DNA from: Lelliottia nimipressuralis
GTDB lineage: Bacteria; Pseudomonadota; Gammaproteobacteria; Enterobacterales; Enterobacteriaceae
Direction of reading: 5' to 3'
Assembly (NCBI RefSeq): GCF_004115925.1
Contig: NZ_SDDX01000020.1
Location: 1-64,000, forward strand
Length of the DNA: 64,000 nt
Shown piece after piece: positions 10,453-21,729 of this stretch. The notes beneath the pieces were generated by a model. The model was not told the origin of the DNA and ran no database searches. It worked only from the letters and a program-made list of their open reading frames with translations. The stretch's first letter is position 1, and the number at the start of each line of letters is the position of its first letter. Both the position numbers and the translations under genes were made by a program.

Positions 10453-11949
10453 ATGGCTCACTCACATTTATTAGCAGAAAGAATTTCCCGTCTCAGCGGT
10501 GCGCTGGAGAAAGGCCTTTTCGAACGCAGCCATGCGATCAGGCTCTGTTTGCTGGCAGCGCTCAGTGGCGAAAGTGTGTTCCTGCTCGGCCCGCCCGGCA
10601 TCGCCAAAAGCCTGATTGCGCGTCGACTGAAATTTGCCTTCCAGAATGCGCGCGCCTTTGAATATCTGATGACCCGTTTCTCCACTCCGGAAGAGGTTTT
10701 TGGCCCGCTTTCCATTCAGGCCCTGAAAGATGAAGGTCGCTATCAACGATTAACGGCAGGGTATCTGCCCGAGGCTGAAATTGTCTTTCTGGATGAGATC
10801 TGGAAAGCCGGCCCTGCGATCCTGAACACCCTGCTTACCGCCATCAACGAACGTCGCTTTCGTAACGGCGCTTATGAAGAAAAAATCCCGATGCGCCTGC
10901 TGGTGGCGGCGTCCAACGAACTGCCTGAAGCCGACAGCAGCCTTGAAGCGCTGTATGACCGCATGCTGATTCGCCTGTGGCTGGATAAAGTGCAGGATAA
11001 GTCGAATTTCCGCTCGATGCTGGTGAGCCAGCAGGACGAAAATGAAAACCCGGTGGCGCCGTCATTGCAGGTGACTGACGACGAATACCAGCAGTGGCAG
11101 CAGGATATCGGCAAAATCAAACTGCCGGACGCCGTTTTTGAACTGATCTTTATGCTGCGCCAGCAGCTGGATTTATTGTCGGCCGCGCCGTATGTCTCGG
11201 ATCGGCGCTGGAAAAAGGCGATCCGCCTGTTGCAGTCCAGTGCTTTGTTCAGCGGCCGGGATTCCGTCGCCCCCATCGATCTGATCCTGCTGAAAGATTG
11301 CCTGTGGCACGATGCGGAAGGGATGCATCTGATGGAACAGCAGCTGGATGTTTTGATGACCGGACACGCGTGGGGGCAGCAGGCAATGCTCAACCAACTG
11401 GGCGCCATCACCCAGCGACGCATCCAGCTTCAGCAGCAGCAAAGCGACAAAACGGCACTGAAAGTGAGCCGTCTCGGCGGGATGTTCTCACGTAAACCGC
11501 ACTACGAGTTGCCCCCAGAACTGACGGACACCACCCTTACGCTCTTACTCCAGCAGCCGTTAAAACTCCACGATATGCAGGTGGTTCACATCACCATTGA
11601 GCGCGAAGCGCTGTCGCAGTGGCTGGATAAAAATGGCGAAATCCGTGGAAAACTCAATGGCATCGGCTTTGCCCAGGTACTGAACCTGGAAGTGGATACC
11701 AGCATGCATCTGGTGATCCGCGATGTGAGCCTGCAGGGTTCACGCCTCGCCCTGCCGGGAAATGCCTCGGATAACGTGCCGGAAGAGATCAAACAGCAGC
11801 TCGACGCGCTGGATACGGAGTGGCATCAGCAGCACACGCGCTTCAGCGAACAGCAAAAATGCCTCTTTATACATAGCGACTGGTTGGGTCGCATCGAAGC
11901 CAGCCTGCAGGATGTCAGCGCGCAGATCAAACAGGCGCGTCAATGCTAA
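10453..11949 (+). CDS. ravA: MoxR-family AAA+ ATPase RavA
   Basis: Hexameric ATPase that in E. coli interacts with the lysine decarboxylase LdcI and, with ViaA, with respiratory complexes. The chosen ATG ([16 protein letters not shown]) gives 498 residues as in E. coli; an upstream in-frame ATG at 10390 would overlap the predicted promoter. Walker A is GPPGIAKS (residues 46-53) and Walker B VFLDEI (111-116). The C-terminal part, beginning about residue 330, contains the LARA domain. The last seven bases overlap the viaA start, as in E. coli. Confidence 0.95.
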   Translation: MAHSHLLAERISRLSGALEKGLFERSHAIRLCLLAALSGESVFLLGPPGIAKSLIARRLKFAFQNARAFEYLMTRFSTPEEVFGPLSIQALKDEGRYQRLTAGYLPEAEIVFLDEIWKAGPAILNTLLTAINERRFRNGAYEEKIPMRLLVAASNELPEADSSLEALYDRMLIRLWLDKVQDKSNFRSMLVSQQDENENPVAPSLQVTDDEYQQWQQDIGKIKLPDAVFELIFMLRQQLDLLSAAPYVSDRRWKKAIRLLQSSALFSGRDSVAPIDLILLKDCLWHDAEGMHLMEQQLDVLMTGHAWGQQAMLNQLGAITQRRIQLQQQQSDKTALKVSRLGGMFSRKPHYELPPELTDTTLTLLLQQPLKLHDMQVVHITIEREALSQWLDKNGEIRGKLNGIGFAQVLNLEVDTSMHLVIRDVSLQGSRLALPGNASDNVPEEIKQQLDALDTEWHQQHTRFSEQQKCLFIHSDWLGRIEASLQDVSAQIKQARQC

Positions 11950-13395
11950 CGCTGGATACGCTCAATGTGATGCTGGCGGTTGGTGAAGAGGGGCTGATTG
12001 AAGAGGTCGTCCTGACCTTACTCGCCTCTCCCCAGCTGGCTGCATTCTTTGAAAAGTTTCCGCGCATTAAAAAAGCCGTCAACCGACGATATACCGCGCT
12101 GGCGAGATAGCCTGCGCCAGCGGCTAAAAGAGACCGAAGTCCCGCCAGAGCTTACGGAAGAAGTGGCCTGCTATCAGCAGTGCCAGCGGTTATCCACACC
12201 GCAATTTATCGTTCAGCTCCCCCAGATCCTGACGCTGCTCGATAAAGTGCACTCCCCGTACGCCGCCCAGGCCCGCAAGCTGGTCTCTGACAACGCCACC
12301 TTTACTCCGGCGCTGCATACGCTTTTCCTGCAGCGATGGCGGCTCAGTCTGGTGGTGCAGACCACGTCGCTCAACCAGCAGTTGCTGGAGGAGGAGCGCG
12401 ATCAGTTGCTCAGTGAAGTTCAGGAGCGGATGACGCTGAGTGGGCAGCTGGAGCAAGTGCTGGTGGAGAACGAAAACTCCGCCGGAAGGCTTTGGGATAT
12501 GAGCGCCGGACAGATCCGGCGCGGCGACTATCAGCTGATCGTTAAATACGGCGATTTTCTGGCGCAACAGCCCGAGCTGATGCAGCTCGCGGAGCAGCTT
12601 GGCCGCTCGCGGGAGGCGAAGTCGGTGCCGAAAAAAGACGCGCCAATGGAAACCTTCCGCACGCTGGTTCGTGAACCGGCAACCGTGCCGGAACAGGTCG
12701 ACGGTTTACAGCAAAGTGATGACATCCTGCGCCTGCTGCCGACAGAGCTGGCGACGCTTGGGATCACCGAGCTGGAGTATGAGTTTTACCGGCGGCTGGT
12801 GGAGAAACAGCTCCTGACCTATCGCCTGCACGGCGAATCCTGGCGCGAAAAAATCAGCCAGCGTCCGGTCGTTCATCAGGATTTCGACGAACAGCCGCGC
12901 GGCCCCTTCATTGTCTGCGTAGATACTTCCGGTTCGATGGGCGGCTTTAACGAACAGTGTGCCAAAGCGTTTTGCCTGGCACTGATGCGCGTCGCCCTCG
13001 CCGACCGGCGTCGCTGTTATATCATGCTGTTTTCCAGCGAAGTGGTGGGATACGAACTGACGGGAGAGCAGGGTATCGAGCAGGCGATCCGCTTTTTGAG
13101 CCAGCGTTTTCGCGGTGGTACCGATATCGCCAGCTGTTTTCGCGCTATCGCAGAACGCATGCAGGGCGGGGACTGGTATGACGCGGATGCGGTGGTCATT
13201 TCCGACTTTATTGCCCAGCGACTGCCGGACGATGTGGTCGCAAAGGTGAAATCATTACAGCGGGATCACCAGCACCGCTTTCATGCGGTGGCGATGTCGC
13301 AACATGGAAAGCCCGGCATCATGCGCATTTTCGATCATATCTGGCGCTTTGATACCGGGTTACGCAGCCGCCTGGTCAGGCGCTGGCGGCGTTAA
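11943..13395 (+). pseudogene. viaA: viaA, RavA-partner VWA protein, interrupted by a +1 frameshift
   Basis: The normal start ATGCTAACG overlaps the ravA stop. This frame reads [18 protein letters not shown] through [12 protein letters not shown] and then hits TAG at 12108-12110 (55 residues). The rest of ViaA (STDDIPRW onward, including the von Willebrand A MIDAS motif DTSGSMGG and the C-terminal [12 protein letters not shown]) is in the next frame. Removing one A in the run of six at 12068-12073, or the extra A after GTC near 12081, restores 483 residues, the E. coli length. The downstream frame is fully open from a TTG at 12049, so a shortened protein of up to 448 residues could be made only by internal initiation. 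It may be a real mutation or a homopolymer sequencing error. Confidence 0.88.
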
Positions 13396-14388
13396 TTAAA
13401 GCAGAGAGCCGATGCTTTCACGCACCTGATGCGGCCACACCCCACACTGAACCTGCCCGATATGGGACAACTGCAGCAACAGCATTGTCAGGCGTGACTG
13501 GCCGATACCGCCGCCGATAGTTTGCGGCATTTCACCGCGCAGCAGGGCCTGGTGCCACTCAAGTTTCAGGCGATCTTCATCTCCCGTCACCGCCAGCTGG
13601 CGCTTCAGGGCGTCGGCATCCACGCGGATCCCCATGGAAGAAAGCTCAAACGCATCTTCCAGAATCGGGTTCCACACCAGAATATCGCCGTTCAGACCGG
13701 CTAATTCTCGCTCGTCGCGGGTGCTCCAGTCATCGTAATCCGGGGCACGCACGTCATGGCGCTGTCCGTCAGAAAGTTTGCCACCGATACCAATCAGGAA
13801 TACCGCGCCCAGCTCTTTAGCGATCGCGCGCTCACGGCCTTTGGCATCGAGATCCGGGAAACGGCTCAGCAGATCCTGGCTGTGAACAAAGTGGATCGAA
13901 TCTGGCAGGAACGGTGCCAGTCCGAACTCTTCACTCACCGCCGCTTCGGTTGCTTTGATCCCCGCGTAGATGGCCTCTACGGTGGATTTCAGCGTCCCTA
14001 AGTGACGTTCACCATCACCCATTACACGTTCCCAGTCCCACTGGTCAACGTAAACGGAGTGGATGGCCGTCAGGCGGTCTTCATCGGGGCGAAGCGCTTT
14101 CATGTGCGTGTAAAGCCCTTCGCCCGCGCTGAAGTCGTGTTGTCCCAGTGTCTGACGCTTCCATTTCGCGAGTGAATGAACCACTTCGAACTGGGCGTCT
14201 GGCAAGGTTTTCACTTTTACCTGTACCGCTTTTTCGCAACCAGACAGGTTGTCCTGCGTCCCATCGCCGACGCGGCTCAGAATCGGAGCCTGGACTTCAA
14301 TGAGGCCAAGTTTCTCTTCAAGCTGACGTGAAAAATGGGATTTAACGAAACTGATCTGGCGTTGTTTTGCGATGTAAGCGGTTTTCAT
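13396..14388 (-). CDS. asnA: Aspartate--ammonia ligase AsnA
   Basis: Cytoplasmic ammonia-dependent asparagine synthetase (aspartate + NH3 + ATP to asparagine + AMP + PPi), 330 residues, full length relative to E. coli. It has the fold of class II aminoacyl-tRNA synthetases; the N terminus [19 protein letters not shown] and the C-terminal [15 protein letters not shown] (motif 3-like ATP-binding region) are visible. It is divergent from its regulator asnC. Its stop codon directly abuts the viaA stop with no intervening base. Confidence 0.97.
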   Translation of the reverse strand: MKTAYIAKQRQISFVKSHFSRQLEEKLGLIEVQAPILSRVGDGTQDNLSGCEKAVQVKVKTLPDAQFEVVHSLAKWKRQTLGQHDFSAGEGLYTHMKALRPDEDRLTAIHSVYVDQWDWERVMGDGERHLGTLKSTVEAIYAGIKATEAAVSEEFGLAPFLPDSIHFVHSQDLLSRFPDLDAKGRERAIAKELGAVFLIGIGGKLSDGQRHDVRAPDYDDWSTRDERELAGLNGDILVWNPILEDAFELSSMGIRVDADALKRQLAVTGDEDRLKLEWHQALLRGEMPQTIGGGIGQSRLTMLLLQLSHIGQVQCGVWPHQVRESIGSLL

Positions 14389-14538
14389 TTTTATACTCCT
14401 GCGTCCTGTTGATATTGATTAAGCAACAAAAACGGCACCCAATACAATAATCCAACAACAAAAAGCCTGCTTCACTTTTGAATCGTTAAAATATGGCGCT
14501 AGAATAGAGTGATTACTCAATCTTCATAAGAAAATACT
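14389..14538. promoter_or_regulatory. Divergent asnA/asnC control region
   Basis: This 150-bp A/T-rich spacer separates two divergent start codons. E. coli AsnC binds the corresponding region, activating asnA in the absence of asparagine and repressing its own gene. I can see an asnC-proximal -10-like TAGAAT (14502-14507) but no confident AsnC-box assignment. Confidence 0.5.
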
Positions 14539-14997
14539 ATGGAAAATTATCAGATCGATAATCTGGACCGCGGCATCCTCGAGGCATTAATGGCCAATGC
14601 GCGTACGGCGTATGCCGAACTGGCTAAACAATTCGGCGTCAGCCCAGGGACGATTCACGTTCGCGTGGAGAAGATGAAGCAGGCAGGGATTATCACCGGG
14701 GCGCGGATTGACGTCAGTCCAAAACAGCTCGGGTATGACGTCTGCTGCTTTATTGGCATCATTCTGAAAAGCGCAAAAGATTACCCCTCTGCGCTGGCCC
14801 GGCTCGAAAGTCTGGAAGAGGTGACCGAAGCCTATTACACCACCGGCCACTACAGCATCTTTATTAAGGTCATGTGTAAATCGATCGATGCCCTGCAGCA
14901 GGTACTTATCAACAAGATCCAAACAATTGATGAAATTCAGTCCACCGAGACGCTGATCTCCCTGCAGAACCCGATTATGCGCACCATCCGGCCCTAG
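14539..14997 (+). CDS. asnC: Lrp/AsnC-family regulator AsnC
   Basis: Asparagine-responsive regulator, 152 residues. An N-terminal helix-turn-helix (AELAKQFGVSPGTIHVRVEKM, about residues 26-46) is joined to a C-terminal RAM domain (about 70-150) that oligomerises and binds asparagine. It activates asnA and in E. coli also influences the neighbouring mioC transcript that runs toward oriC. It is divergent from asnA, with mioC immediately downstream in the same direction. Confidence 0.96.
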   Translation: MENYQIDNLDRGILEALMANARTAYAELAKQFGVSPGTIHVRVEKMKQAGIITGARIDVSPKQLGYDVCCFIGIILKSAKDYPSALARLESLEEVTEAYYTTGHYSIFIKVMCKSIDALQQVLINKIQTIDEIQSTETLISLQNPIMRTIRP

Positions 14998-15018
14998 CGG
15001 CGCCATTTAATTACCACA

Positions 15019-15027
15019 TTTTCCACA
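15019..15027 (+). promoter_or_regulatory. DnaA box in the mioC promoter
   Basis: TTTTCCACA is one base from the consensus TTATCCACA; a related TTACCACAT lies directly upstream (15011-15019). In E. coli DnaA binds the mioC promoter and represses transcription that enters oriC. A -10-like TACAAT is seen at 15052-15057. Confidence 0.7.
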
Positions 15028-15086
15028 GGTAGATCCCAGCTCGCTCACAGCGTACAATGATCCCCTCTTTATATGAGCGAGCGATC

Positions 15087-15536
15087 ATGGCAGATATTAC
15101 TCTTATCAGTGGCAGTACTCTTGGCGGCGCGGAATATGTTGCAGAACATCTCGCGGAAAAGCTGGAAGACGCAGGTTTCTCGACCGAAACCCTGCATGGA
15201 CCGTTACTGGAAGATCTCCCTGCTGATGGGATCTGGCTGCTGATCACCTCCACGCATGGTGCGGGCGATATCCCTGATAACCTGCAACCCTTCTATGATG
15301 AGCTTCTCGAGCAACGTCCCGATCTGTCAGCCGTGCGTTTTGGCGCGATTGGGATAGGTAGCCGCGAATACGACACCTTTTGTGGTGCAGTAGAGAAAGT
15401 AGAAGCGGCGATCGCGTCGTGTGGGGCAAAACAGATCGGCGAAACGCTGAAGATCAACATCCTCGATCACGATATTCCGGAGGATCCAGCCGAAGAATGG
15501 CTAGGTGAATGGAAAAATTTACTCAATAACGCTTAA
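15087..15536 (+). CDS. mioC: Flavodoxin-like FMN-binding protein MioC
   Basis: Small soluble electron-transfer flavoprotein of 149 residues, associated in E. coli with biotin synthase activity. Flavodoxin features are the phosphate-binding loop SGSTLGGAEYVAE at the N terminus and the isoalloxazine loops STHGAGDIPDN and GIGSREYDTFCGA. The start at 15087 is preferred over an upstream in-frame ATG at 15057 because it matches the E. coli N terminus and leaves room for a leader. Transcription runs into oriC. Confidence 0.95.
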   Translation: MADITLISGSTLGGAEYVAEHLAEKLEDAGFSTETLHGPLLEDLPADGIWLLITSTHGAGDIPDNLQPFYDELLEQRPDLSAVRFGAIGIGSREYDTFCGAVEKVEAAIASCGAKQIGETLKINILDHDIPEDPAEEWLGEWKNLLNNA

Positions 15537-15552
15537 AGATCGTGCGATCAGA

Positions 15553-15816
15553 TGTGGATAAGTCTGGTTAAAACCTTGGATCAACCGGTAGTTATCCAAG
15601 GTATAACCGTTGGCTGGTTTTTGACCTGTGTATAAGTAGCGGATCTAACCCCAGCTTATACGGTCCAGGATCACCGATCATTCACAGCAAACGATCCTTT
15701 CTATCCTTATGATCTTTATGACCGGATCCGACTTATCCACACGAGAAGGCGATCCTAATAAGAGATCATAGTAAAACAGATCTCTAAATAAGAAGATCTT
15801 CTTTTTAATAGCCAAG
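15553..15816. other. oriC: Chromosomal replication origin oriC
   Basis: The gene-free interval between mioC and mnmG holds the enterobacterial origin in inverted orientation relative to the usual map. DnaA boxes are R4 TGTGGATAA (15553-15561), R2 TTATCCAAG (15592-15600), R3 TGTGTATAA (15627-15635) and R1 TTATCCACA (15733-15741). R1 and R4 are consensus and 180 bp apart, as in E. coli. At least 13 GATC sites lie across 15538-15830, the target of Dam and SeqA. The IHF site expected between R1 and R3 is only weakly matched (AAGATCATAAGG on the minus strand). The duplex-unwinding side faces mnmG. Confidence 0.97.
15755..15798 (-). other. oriC duplex-unwinding element (three 13-mers)
   Basis: On the minus strand three 13-mers starting GATCT or GATCTC are present: GATCTTCTTATTT (15786-15798), GATCTGTTTTACT (15770-15782) and GATCTCTTATTAG (15755-15767). 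They correspond to L, M and R of E. coli and are followed by an A/T-rich tail (15799-15810). DnaA-ATP melts this region and DnaB is loaded here. Confidence 0.93.
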
Positions 15817-15909
15817 ATCCCAATGCTTTCTCGAAAGACTAAACTTGAGTAGAATCCACGGCCCGGGCTTAAATCCATTTTCAAACCGCTTTACGCAAGG
15901 CAGGAAAGC

Positions 15910-17799
15910 ATGTTTTATCAGGATCCTTTTGACGTCATCATCATTGGCGGGGGTCACGCAGGCACTGAGGCCGCAATGGCCGCAGCGCGTATGGGTCAAC
16001 AGACCCTGCTTTTGACACACAATATCGACACGCTGGGACAAATGTCCTGTAATCCGGCGATTGGCGGCATTGGGAAAGGACACCTGGTAAAAGAAGTGGA
16101 TGCTCTGGGCGGCTTGATGGCGAAAGCGATCGATCAGGCAGGCATTCAGTTTAGGATACTAAACGCGAGCAAAGGACCCGCCGTTCGCGCCACTCGAGCT
16201 CAGGCAGACCGTGTGCTGTACCGCCAGGCCGTTCGTACTGCGCTGGAGAACCAGCCGAACCTGATGATCTTCCAGCAGGCGGTTGAAGATCTTATCGTTG
16301 AGAACGATCGTGTCGTCGGTGCCGTCACCCAGATGGGACTGAAGTTCCGTGCCAAAGCCGTGGTGCTGACGGTCGGGACTTTCCTCGATGGAAAAATTCA
16401 TATTGGTCTGGATAACTACAGCGGTGGCCGTGCAGGCGATCCGCCGTCCATCCCACTTTCCCGTCGTCTTCGCGAGCTGCCGCTGCGCGTCAGCCGCCTG
16501 AAAACCGGGACACCGCCGCGTATTGATGCCCGCACCATCGATTTTAGCGTGCTGGCACAGCAGCACGGCGACAACCCGATGCCGGTCTTCTCGTTCATGG
16601 GTTCTGCGGCGCAGCATCCGCAGCAAGTGCCGTGTTACATCACGCACACCAATGAGAAAACCCATGACGTGATCCGCAATAACCTCGATCGTAGCCCGAT
16701 GTACGCAGGCGTGATCGAAGGGATCGGTCCACGTTACTGCCCGTCGATCGAAGACAAAGTTATGCGCTTTGCCGATCGTAACCAGCACCAGATCTTCCTG
16801 GAGCCGGAAGGACTCACCTCCAACGAAATTTACCCGAATGGCATCTCCACCAGCCTGCCGTTCGATGTGCAGATGCAAATTGTTCGCTCGATGGAGGGCA
16901 TGGAGAACGCAAAAATCGTTCGTCCAGGTTACGCTATTGAGTACGATTTCTTCGACCCGCGCGATCTGAAACCGACGCTGGAGAGCAAATTTATCCAGGG
17001 CCTGTTCTTCGCGGGACAAATTAACGGCACCACCGGTTATGAAGAAGCGGCAGCTCAGGGCCTGCTGGCCGGTCTTAACGCCGCTCGCTTCTCTGCGGAA
17101 AAAGAGGGCTGGTCACCGCGTCGCGATCAGGCCTACCTTGGCGTGCTGGTGGACGATCTCAGCACGCTCGGTACCAAAGAGCCGTACCGTATGTTCACCT
17201 CTCGCGCGGAATATCGTCTGATGCTGCGTGAAGACAACGCTGATCTGCGCCTGACCGAAATGGGCCGCGAGCTGGGCCTGGTGGATGACGAACGCTGGGC
17301 GCGTTTCAACCAGAAGCTGGAGCGCATTGAGACTGAGCGTCAACGCCTGAAAACCTCATGGGTGAATCCTCTGGCGGAATCCGCAGCCGAAGTGAACGCT
17401 CACTTGACCGCGCCGCTCTCACGCGAAGCCAGCGGAGAAGATCTTCTTCGTCGTCCGGAGATGACTTACGAGCAGTTGGTGCAGATGACGCCGTTCGCGC
17501 CGGGTCTCGACGATGCCGAAGCGGCCGAGCAGGTCGAAATCCAGGTCAAATACGAAGGTTACATCGCGCGTCAGCAGGATGAGATCGAAAAGCAGCAGCG
17601 TAACGAGAACACCTTGTTGCCTGCGATGCTGGATTACCGTCAGGTAACGGGGCTGTCAAACGAGGTGATCGCGAAACTGAACGATCACAAACCGGTGTCG
17701 ATCGGCCAGGCATCTCGCATCTCCGGCGTGACGCCAGCAGCCATCTCTATTCTGCTGGTATGGCTGAAAAAACAAGGTATGCTGCGCCGCAGCGCTTAA
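15910..17799 (+). CDS. mnmG: tRNA uridine-34 5-carboxymethylaminomethyl modification enzyme MnmG
   Basis: FAD-dependent partner of MnmE that installs carboxymethylaminomethyl at the wobble uridine using 5,10-methylene-tetrahydrofolate. Length is 629 residues. The FAD-binding Rossmann motif [19 protein letters not shown] (about residues 11-29), the family signature [11 protein letters not shown] with the catalytic cysteine (about residues 274-284) and a second [12 protein letters not shown] motif are all present. The C-terminal helical domain binds MnmE and tRNA. It is transcribed away from oriC, so its promoter lies just beside the unwinding element. MnmE is also encoded in this window. Confidence 0.98.
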   Translation: MFYQDPFDVIIIGGGHAGTEAAMAAARMGQQTLLLTHNIDTLGQMSCNPAIGGIGKGHLVKEVDALGGLMAKAIDQAGIQFRILNASKGPAVRATRAQADRVLYRQAVRTALENQPNLMIFQQAVEDLIVENDRVVGAVTQMGLKFRAKAVVLTVGTFLDGKIHIGLDNYSGGRAGDPPSIPLSRRLRELPLRVSRLKTGTPPRIDARTIDFSVLAQQHGDNPMPVFSFMGSAAQHPQQVPCYITHTNEKTHDVIRNNLDRSPMYAGVIEGIGPRYCPSIEDKVMRFADRNQHQIFLEPEGLTSNEIYPNGISTSLPFDVQMQIVRSMEGMENAKIVRPGYAIEYDFFDPRDLKPTLESKFIQGLFFAGQINGTTGYEEAAAQGLLAGLNAARFSAEKEGWSPRRDQAYLGVLVDDLSTLGTKEPYRMFTSRAEYRLMLREDNADLRLTEMGRELGLVDDERWARFNQKLERIETERQRLKTSWVNPLAESAAEVNAHLTAPLSREASGEDLLRRPEMTYEQLVQMTPFAPGLDDAEAAEQVEIQVKYEGYIARQQDEIEKQQRNENTLLPAMLDYRQVTGLSNEVIAKLNDHKPVSIGQASRISGVTPAAISILLVWLKKQGMLRRSA

Positions 17800-17823
17800 C
17801 ATCAGGCGATTTTTGCCATTTTG

Positions 17824-17892
17824 GCGGGTGGTGCTTCGCTGACCCGCTACAGTTCGTATCGTAGGCCCGGTAAGCGTTAACGCCACCGGGCT
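17824..17892. repeat. REP/BIME-type element between mnmG and rsmG
   Basis: A paired palindrome: GCGGGTGGTGCTTCGCTGAC with CCGC, and GTAGGCCCGGTAAGCGTTAA followed by CGCCACCGGGC. The core wording (GGTGGCGCTTCGC / CCGGTAAGCG) recurs at 8.3, 30.15 and 37.1 kb. It lies between co-directional genes, where such elements usually stabilise the upstream message. Confidence 0.7.
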
Positions 17893-17916
17893 CATTATTT
17901 CAGACAGGTATTCACC

Positions 17917-18534
17917 GTGCTCAACAAACTCTCTCGTCTGCTGGATGAAGCAGGTATTTCGCTCACCGATCACCAGAAAAATCAGCTGGTGGCCTATGTC
18001 GATATGCTGAACAAATGGAACAAAGCGTACAACCTCACGTCGGTACGCGATCCCAACGAGATGCTGATTCGCCATATTCTCGACAGCATTGTGGTTGCGC
18101 CTTACCTGCAGGGTGAGCGTTTCATCGATGTGGGGACCGGCCCTGGTCTGCCAGGCATTCCGCTCTCCATCGTGCGGCCTGAGTGCCAGTTCACGCTGCT
18201 GGACAGCCTGGGCAAGCGCGTGCGCTTCCTGCGTCAGGTGCAGCATGAGCTGAAAATCAACAATATCGAGCCGGTTCAGAGCAGGGTAGAGGCGTTTCCG
18301 TCTGAGCCGCCGTTTGACGGCGTGATTAGCCGCGCGTTTGCGTCACTCAACGATATGGTCAGCTGGTGTAAGCATCTGCCAGCGCAGGAAGGGCGTTTTT
18401 ACGCGCTCAAAGGCCTGGTGCCTGAGGATGAAATCGCCCAGCTCCCGGTTGGCTATGTGGTCGAGTCGATTGTGAAGTTACAGGTTCCACAGCTCGATGG
18501 CGAACGCCATTTGGTGATAATTAAGGCAAACTAA
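17917..18534 (+). CDS. rsmG: 16S rRNA (guanine-527-N7)-methyltransferase RsmG
   Basis: S-adenosylmethionine-dependent methyltransferase of 205 residues acting on G527 of 16S rRNA, a site linked to low-level streptomycin resistance when lost. The SAM-binding motif I is [15 protein letters not shown] (about residues 69-83), and the [15 protein letters not shown] segment near residue 35 is the family signature. It starts with GTG at 17917, as in E. coli, and is slightly shorter than the 207-residue E. coli protein. It follows mnmG after a REP element. Confidence 0.96.
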   Translation: MLNKLSRLLDEAGISLTDHQKNQLVAYVDMLNKWNKAYNLTSVRDPNEMLIRHILDSIVVAPYLQGERFIDVGTGPGLPGIPLSIVRPECQFTLLDSLGKRVRFLRQVQHELKINNIEPVQSRVEAFPSEPPFDGVISRAFASLNDMVSWCKHLPAQEGRFYALKGLVPEDEIAQLPVGYVVESIVKLQVPQLDGERHLVIIKAN

Positions 18535-18650
18535 TTTTAAAAATTAAATAAAAAATGTGGAATTCGTGCGGTTCTTAAAGTGTTAAAAAACGGCCCTAAG
18601 GAAGGAACCTCACCGGACTGCATTTAACCTTGTTGTTACCGAGGTTTTTC

Positions 18651-18684
18651 TTGGTGTTAACCTGATTTATCTCGTTAACACCAA
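18651..18684. repeat. Perfect 11-bp inverted repeat downstream of rsmG
   Basis: TTGGTGTTAAC (18651-18661) and GTTAACACCAA (18674-18684) are exact reverse complements separated by 12 bases. The right arm is followed by ATATAG, not a T run, so it is a poor intrinsic terminator. Length and symmetry would suit a protein-binding operator or an RNA stem at the end of the rsmG message. Confidence 0.6.
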
Positions 18685-19038
18685 ATATAGTCAACATTGA
18701 AAATATCAGTCTGCTAAAAGTGGAATTCAGTGATGAGTTGGTGATGTTAATTATTTATTAAAAATGTCAATGAAAGGTTTTTGTTGTGTACGGGGCTGTT
18801 TTGAAAATAGTTGCTGTCATTTGTCTTTAATATCATAAAGATGAATTAAACCAAATTATTGATTTGATAAATAAGACCTTATCGTAAATGTGCATTTTGT
18901 GATCTCGTGCACGCTTTATCATCAACGTTTCTGCGCAGTTTGCAGTTTTATCGGATGGGTCGTGGTTTGGCGAAAAGTTAAAAAATAGCGGTGGGGAAAA
19001 TTATTTAAACATTTATTCACCTTTTCGCTACTTAATGT

Positions 19039-19066
19039 TTGAAATCACGGGGGCGCACCGTATAAT
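19039..19066 (+). promoter_or_regulatory. Main promoter of the atp operon
   Basis: -35 TTGAAA at 19039-19044, 16-bp spacer, perfect -10 TATAAT at 19061-19066. The sequence and its position about 90 bases before atpI agree with the known E. coli atp promoter. A second -35/-10-like pair (TTGACT at 19085, TTATAC at 19110) lies closer to atpI. Confidence 0.85.
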
Positions 19067-19156
19067 TTGACCGCTTTTTGATGCTTGACTCTGAGCCTTA
19101 AAGGACGTTTTATACGACACGCGACATACCTCGAAGGGAGCAGGAGTAAAAACGTG

Positions 19157-20659
<1,503 letters not shown>

Positions 20660-20698
20660 TAAAAACCCAAGCCACAGAAATTTAAGAGGTATTGTGCT

Positions 20699-21169
20699 GT
20701 GAACATGAACGCAACAATCCTCGGCCAGGCCATCGCGTTTATTCTCTTTGTCTGGTTCTGCATGAAGTATGTATGGCCGCCTTTAATGGCAGCCATCGAG
20801 AAACGTCAGAAAGAAATTGCTGACGGTCTGGCTTCCGCAGAGCGCGCTAAGAAAGATTTGGACCTTGCACAGGCCAACGCGACAGACCAGCTGAAAAAAG
20901 CGAAAGCTGAAGCTCAGGTAATCATTGAACAGGCTAACAAACGCCGTTCTCAGATCCTGGACGAAGCCAAAGCTGAAGCAGAACAGGAACGTACTAAGAT
21001 CGTTGCACAAGCTCAGGCTGAAATTGATGCTGAGCGTAAACGTGCTCGTGAAGAACTGCGTAAGCAGGTTGCGATTCTGGCTGTTGCTGGCGCCGAGAAG
21101 ATCATCGAACGTTCCGTGGATGAAGCTGCTAACAGCGACATCGTGGACAAACTTGTCGCTGAACTGTAA
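20699..21169 (+). CDS. atpF: ATP synthase Fo subunit b
   Basis: Peripheral-stalk subunit, 156 residues: one N-terminal membrane helix (about residues 5-26, [16 protein letters not shown] at its end) followed by a long charged coiled coil that dimerises and reaches up to delta. It starts with GTG at 20699 after the ribosome-binding site AAGAGGT, as in E. coli; the next in-frame ATG is two codons further on. Confidence 0.97.
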   Translation: MNMNATILGQAIAFILFVWFCMKYVWPPLMAAIEKRQKEIADGLASAERAKKDLDLAQANATDQLKKAKAEAQVIIEQANKRRSQILDEAKAEAEQERTKIVAQAQAEIDAERKRAREELRKQVAILAVAGAEKIIERSVDEAANSDIVDKLVAEL

Positions 21170-21183
21170 GGAGGGAGGGGCTG

Positions 21184-21717
21184 ATGTCTGAATTTGTTAC
21201 GGTAGCTCGCCCCTACGCCAAAGCAGCTTTTGACTTTGCTGTCGAACACCAAAATGTCGATCGCTGGCAGGATATGCTGGCGTTTGCCGCTGAGGTAACG
21301 AAAAACGAGCAAGTGGCTGAGATGCTTTCCGGTGCCTTAGCACCTGAAACCCTTGCTGCATCGTTTATCGCCATTTGTGGTGAGCAACTGGATGACAACG
21401 GCCAGAACCTGATTAAGGTCATGGCTGAGAATGGTCGTCTGCGAGTGCTCCCGGATGTTCTCGAGCAGTTTGAGCACTTACGTGCCCTCAGTGAAGCTAC
21501 CGCCGAAGTTGAAGTAACCTCTGCGAATGAACTGAGCCAAGAACAGCTTGCGAAGATCACCGCCGCGATGGAAAAACGTCTGTCACGCAAAGTTAAGCTG
21601 AATTGCAAAATCGATAAGTCTGTAATGGCAGGCGTAATCATCCGAGCGGGTGATATGGTCATTGATGGCAGCGTACGCGGCCGTCTTGAACGCCTTGCAG
21701 ACGTCTTGCAGTCTTAA
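21184..21717 (+). CDS. atpH: ATP synthase F1 subunit delta
   Basis: Subunit of 177 residues linking the top of the alpha3beta3 head to the b-dimer stalk. The N-terminal helical bundle ([15 protein letters not shown] at the start) binds alpha; the C-terminal part carries the family signature [18 protein letters not shown] (about residues 150-167). It lies 14 bp after atpF, with the strong ribosome-binding site GGAGGGAGG in the spacer. Confidence 0.97.
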   Translation: MSEFVTVARPYAKAAFDFAVEHQNVDRWQDMLAFAAEVTKNEQVAEMLSGALAPETLAASFIAICGEQLDDNGQNLIKVMAENGRLRVLPDVLEQFEHLRALSEATAEVEVTSANELSQEQLAKITAAMEKRLSRKVKLNCKIDKSVMAGVIIRAGDMVIDGSVRGRLERLADVLQS

Positions 21718-21729
21718 GGGGACTGGAGC

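Larger units (their letters stand above)
18535..19156. other. Long rsmG-atpI spacer
   Basis: About 620 bp without a convincing gene, A/T-rich in its middle. It holds a perfect inverted repeat (18651-18684, listed separately), a CRP-like sequence TGTGATCTCGTGCACG (18899-18914) and the atp promoter near its right end. No ORF with a ribosome-binding site was seen on either strand. A long spacer is also found here in E. coli. Confidence 0.6.

Noticed and set aside
12060-12110. Programmed ribosomal frameshift in viaA
   Set aside because: The required shift is +1, while the A run is not in the A-AAA-AAG phase used for -1 slipping, and there is no Shine-Dalgarno-like or stem stimulator. A mutation or sequencing error is simpler, though transcriptional slippage on the A run is not excluded.
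16159-17019. Open frame of 286 codons opposite mnmG
   Set aside because: Antisense to a conserved essential-type gene and without recognisable domains; composition reflects reverse-complemented mnmG codons.
18535-19038. Small protein or sRNA gene in the rsmG-atpI spacer
   Set aside because: Only very short frames without ribosome-binding sites were found, and no promoter-plus-terminator pair stands out apart from the inverted repeat reported separately.
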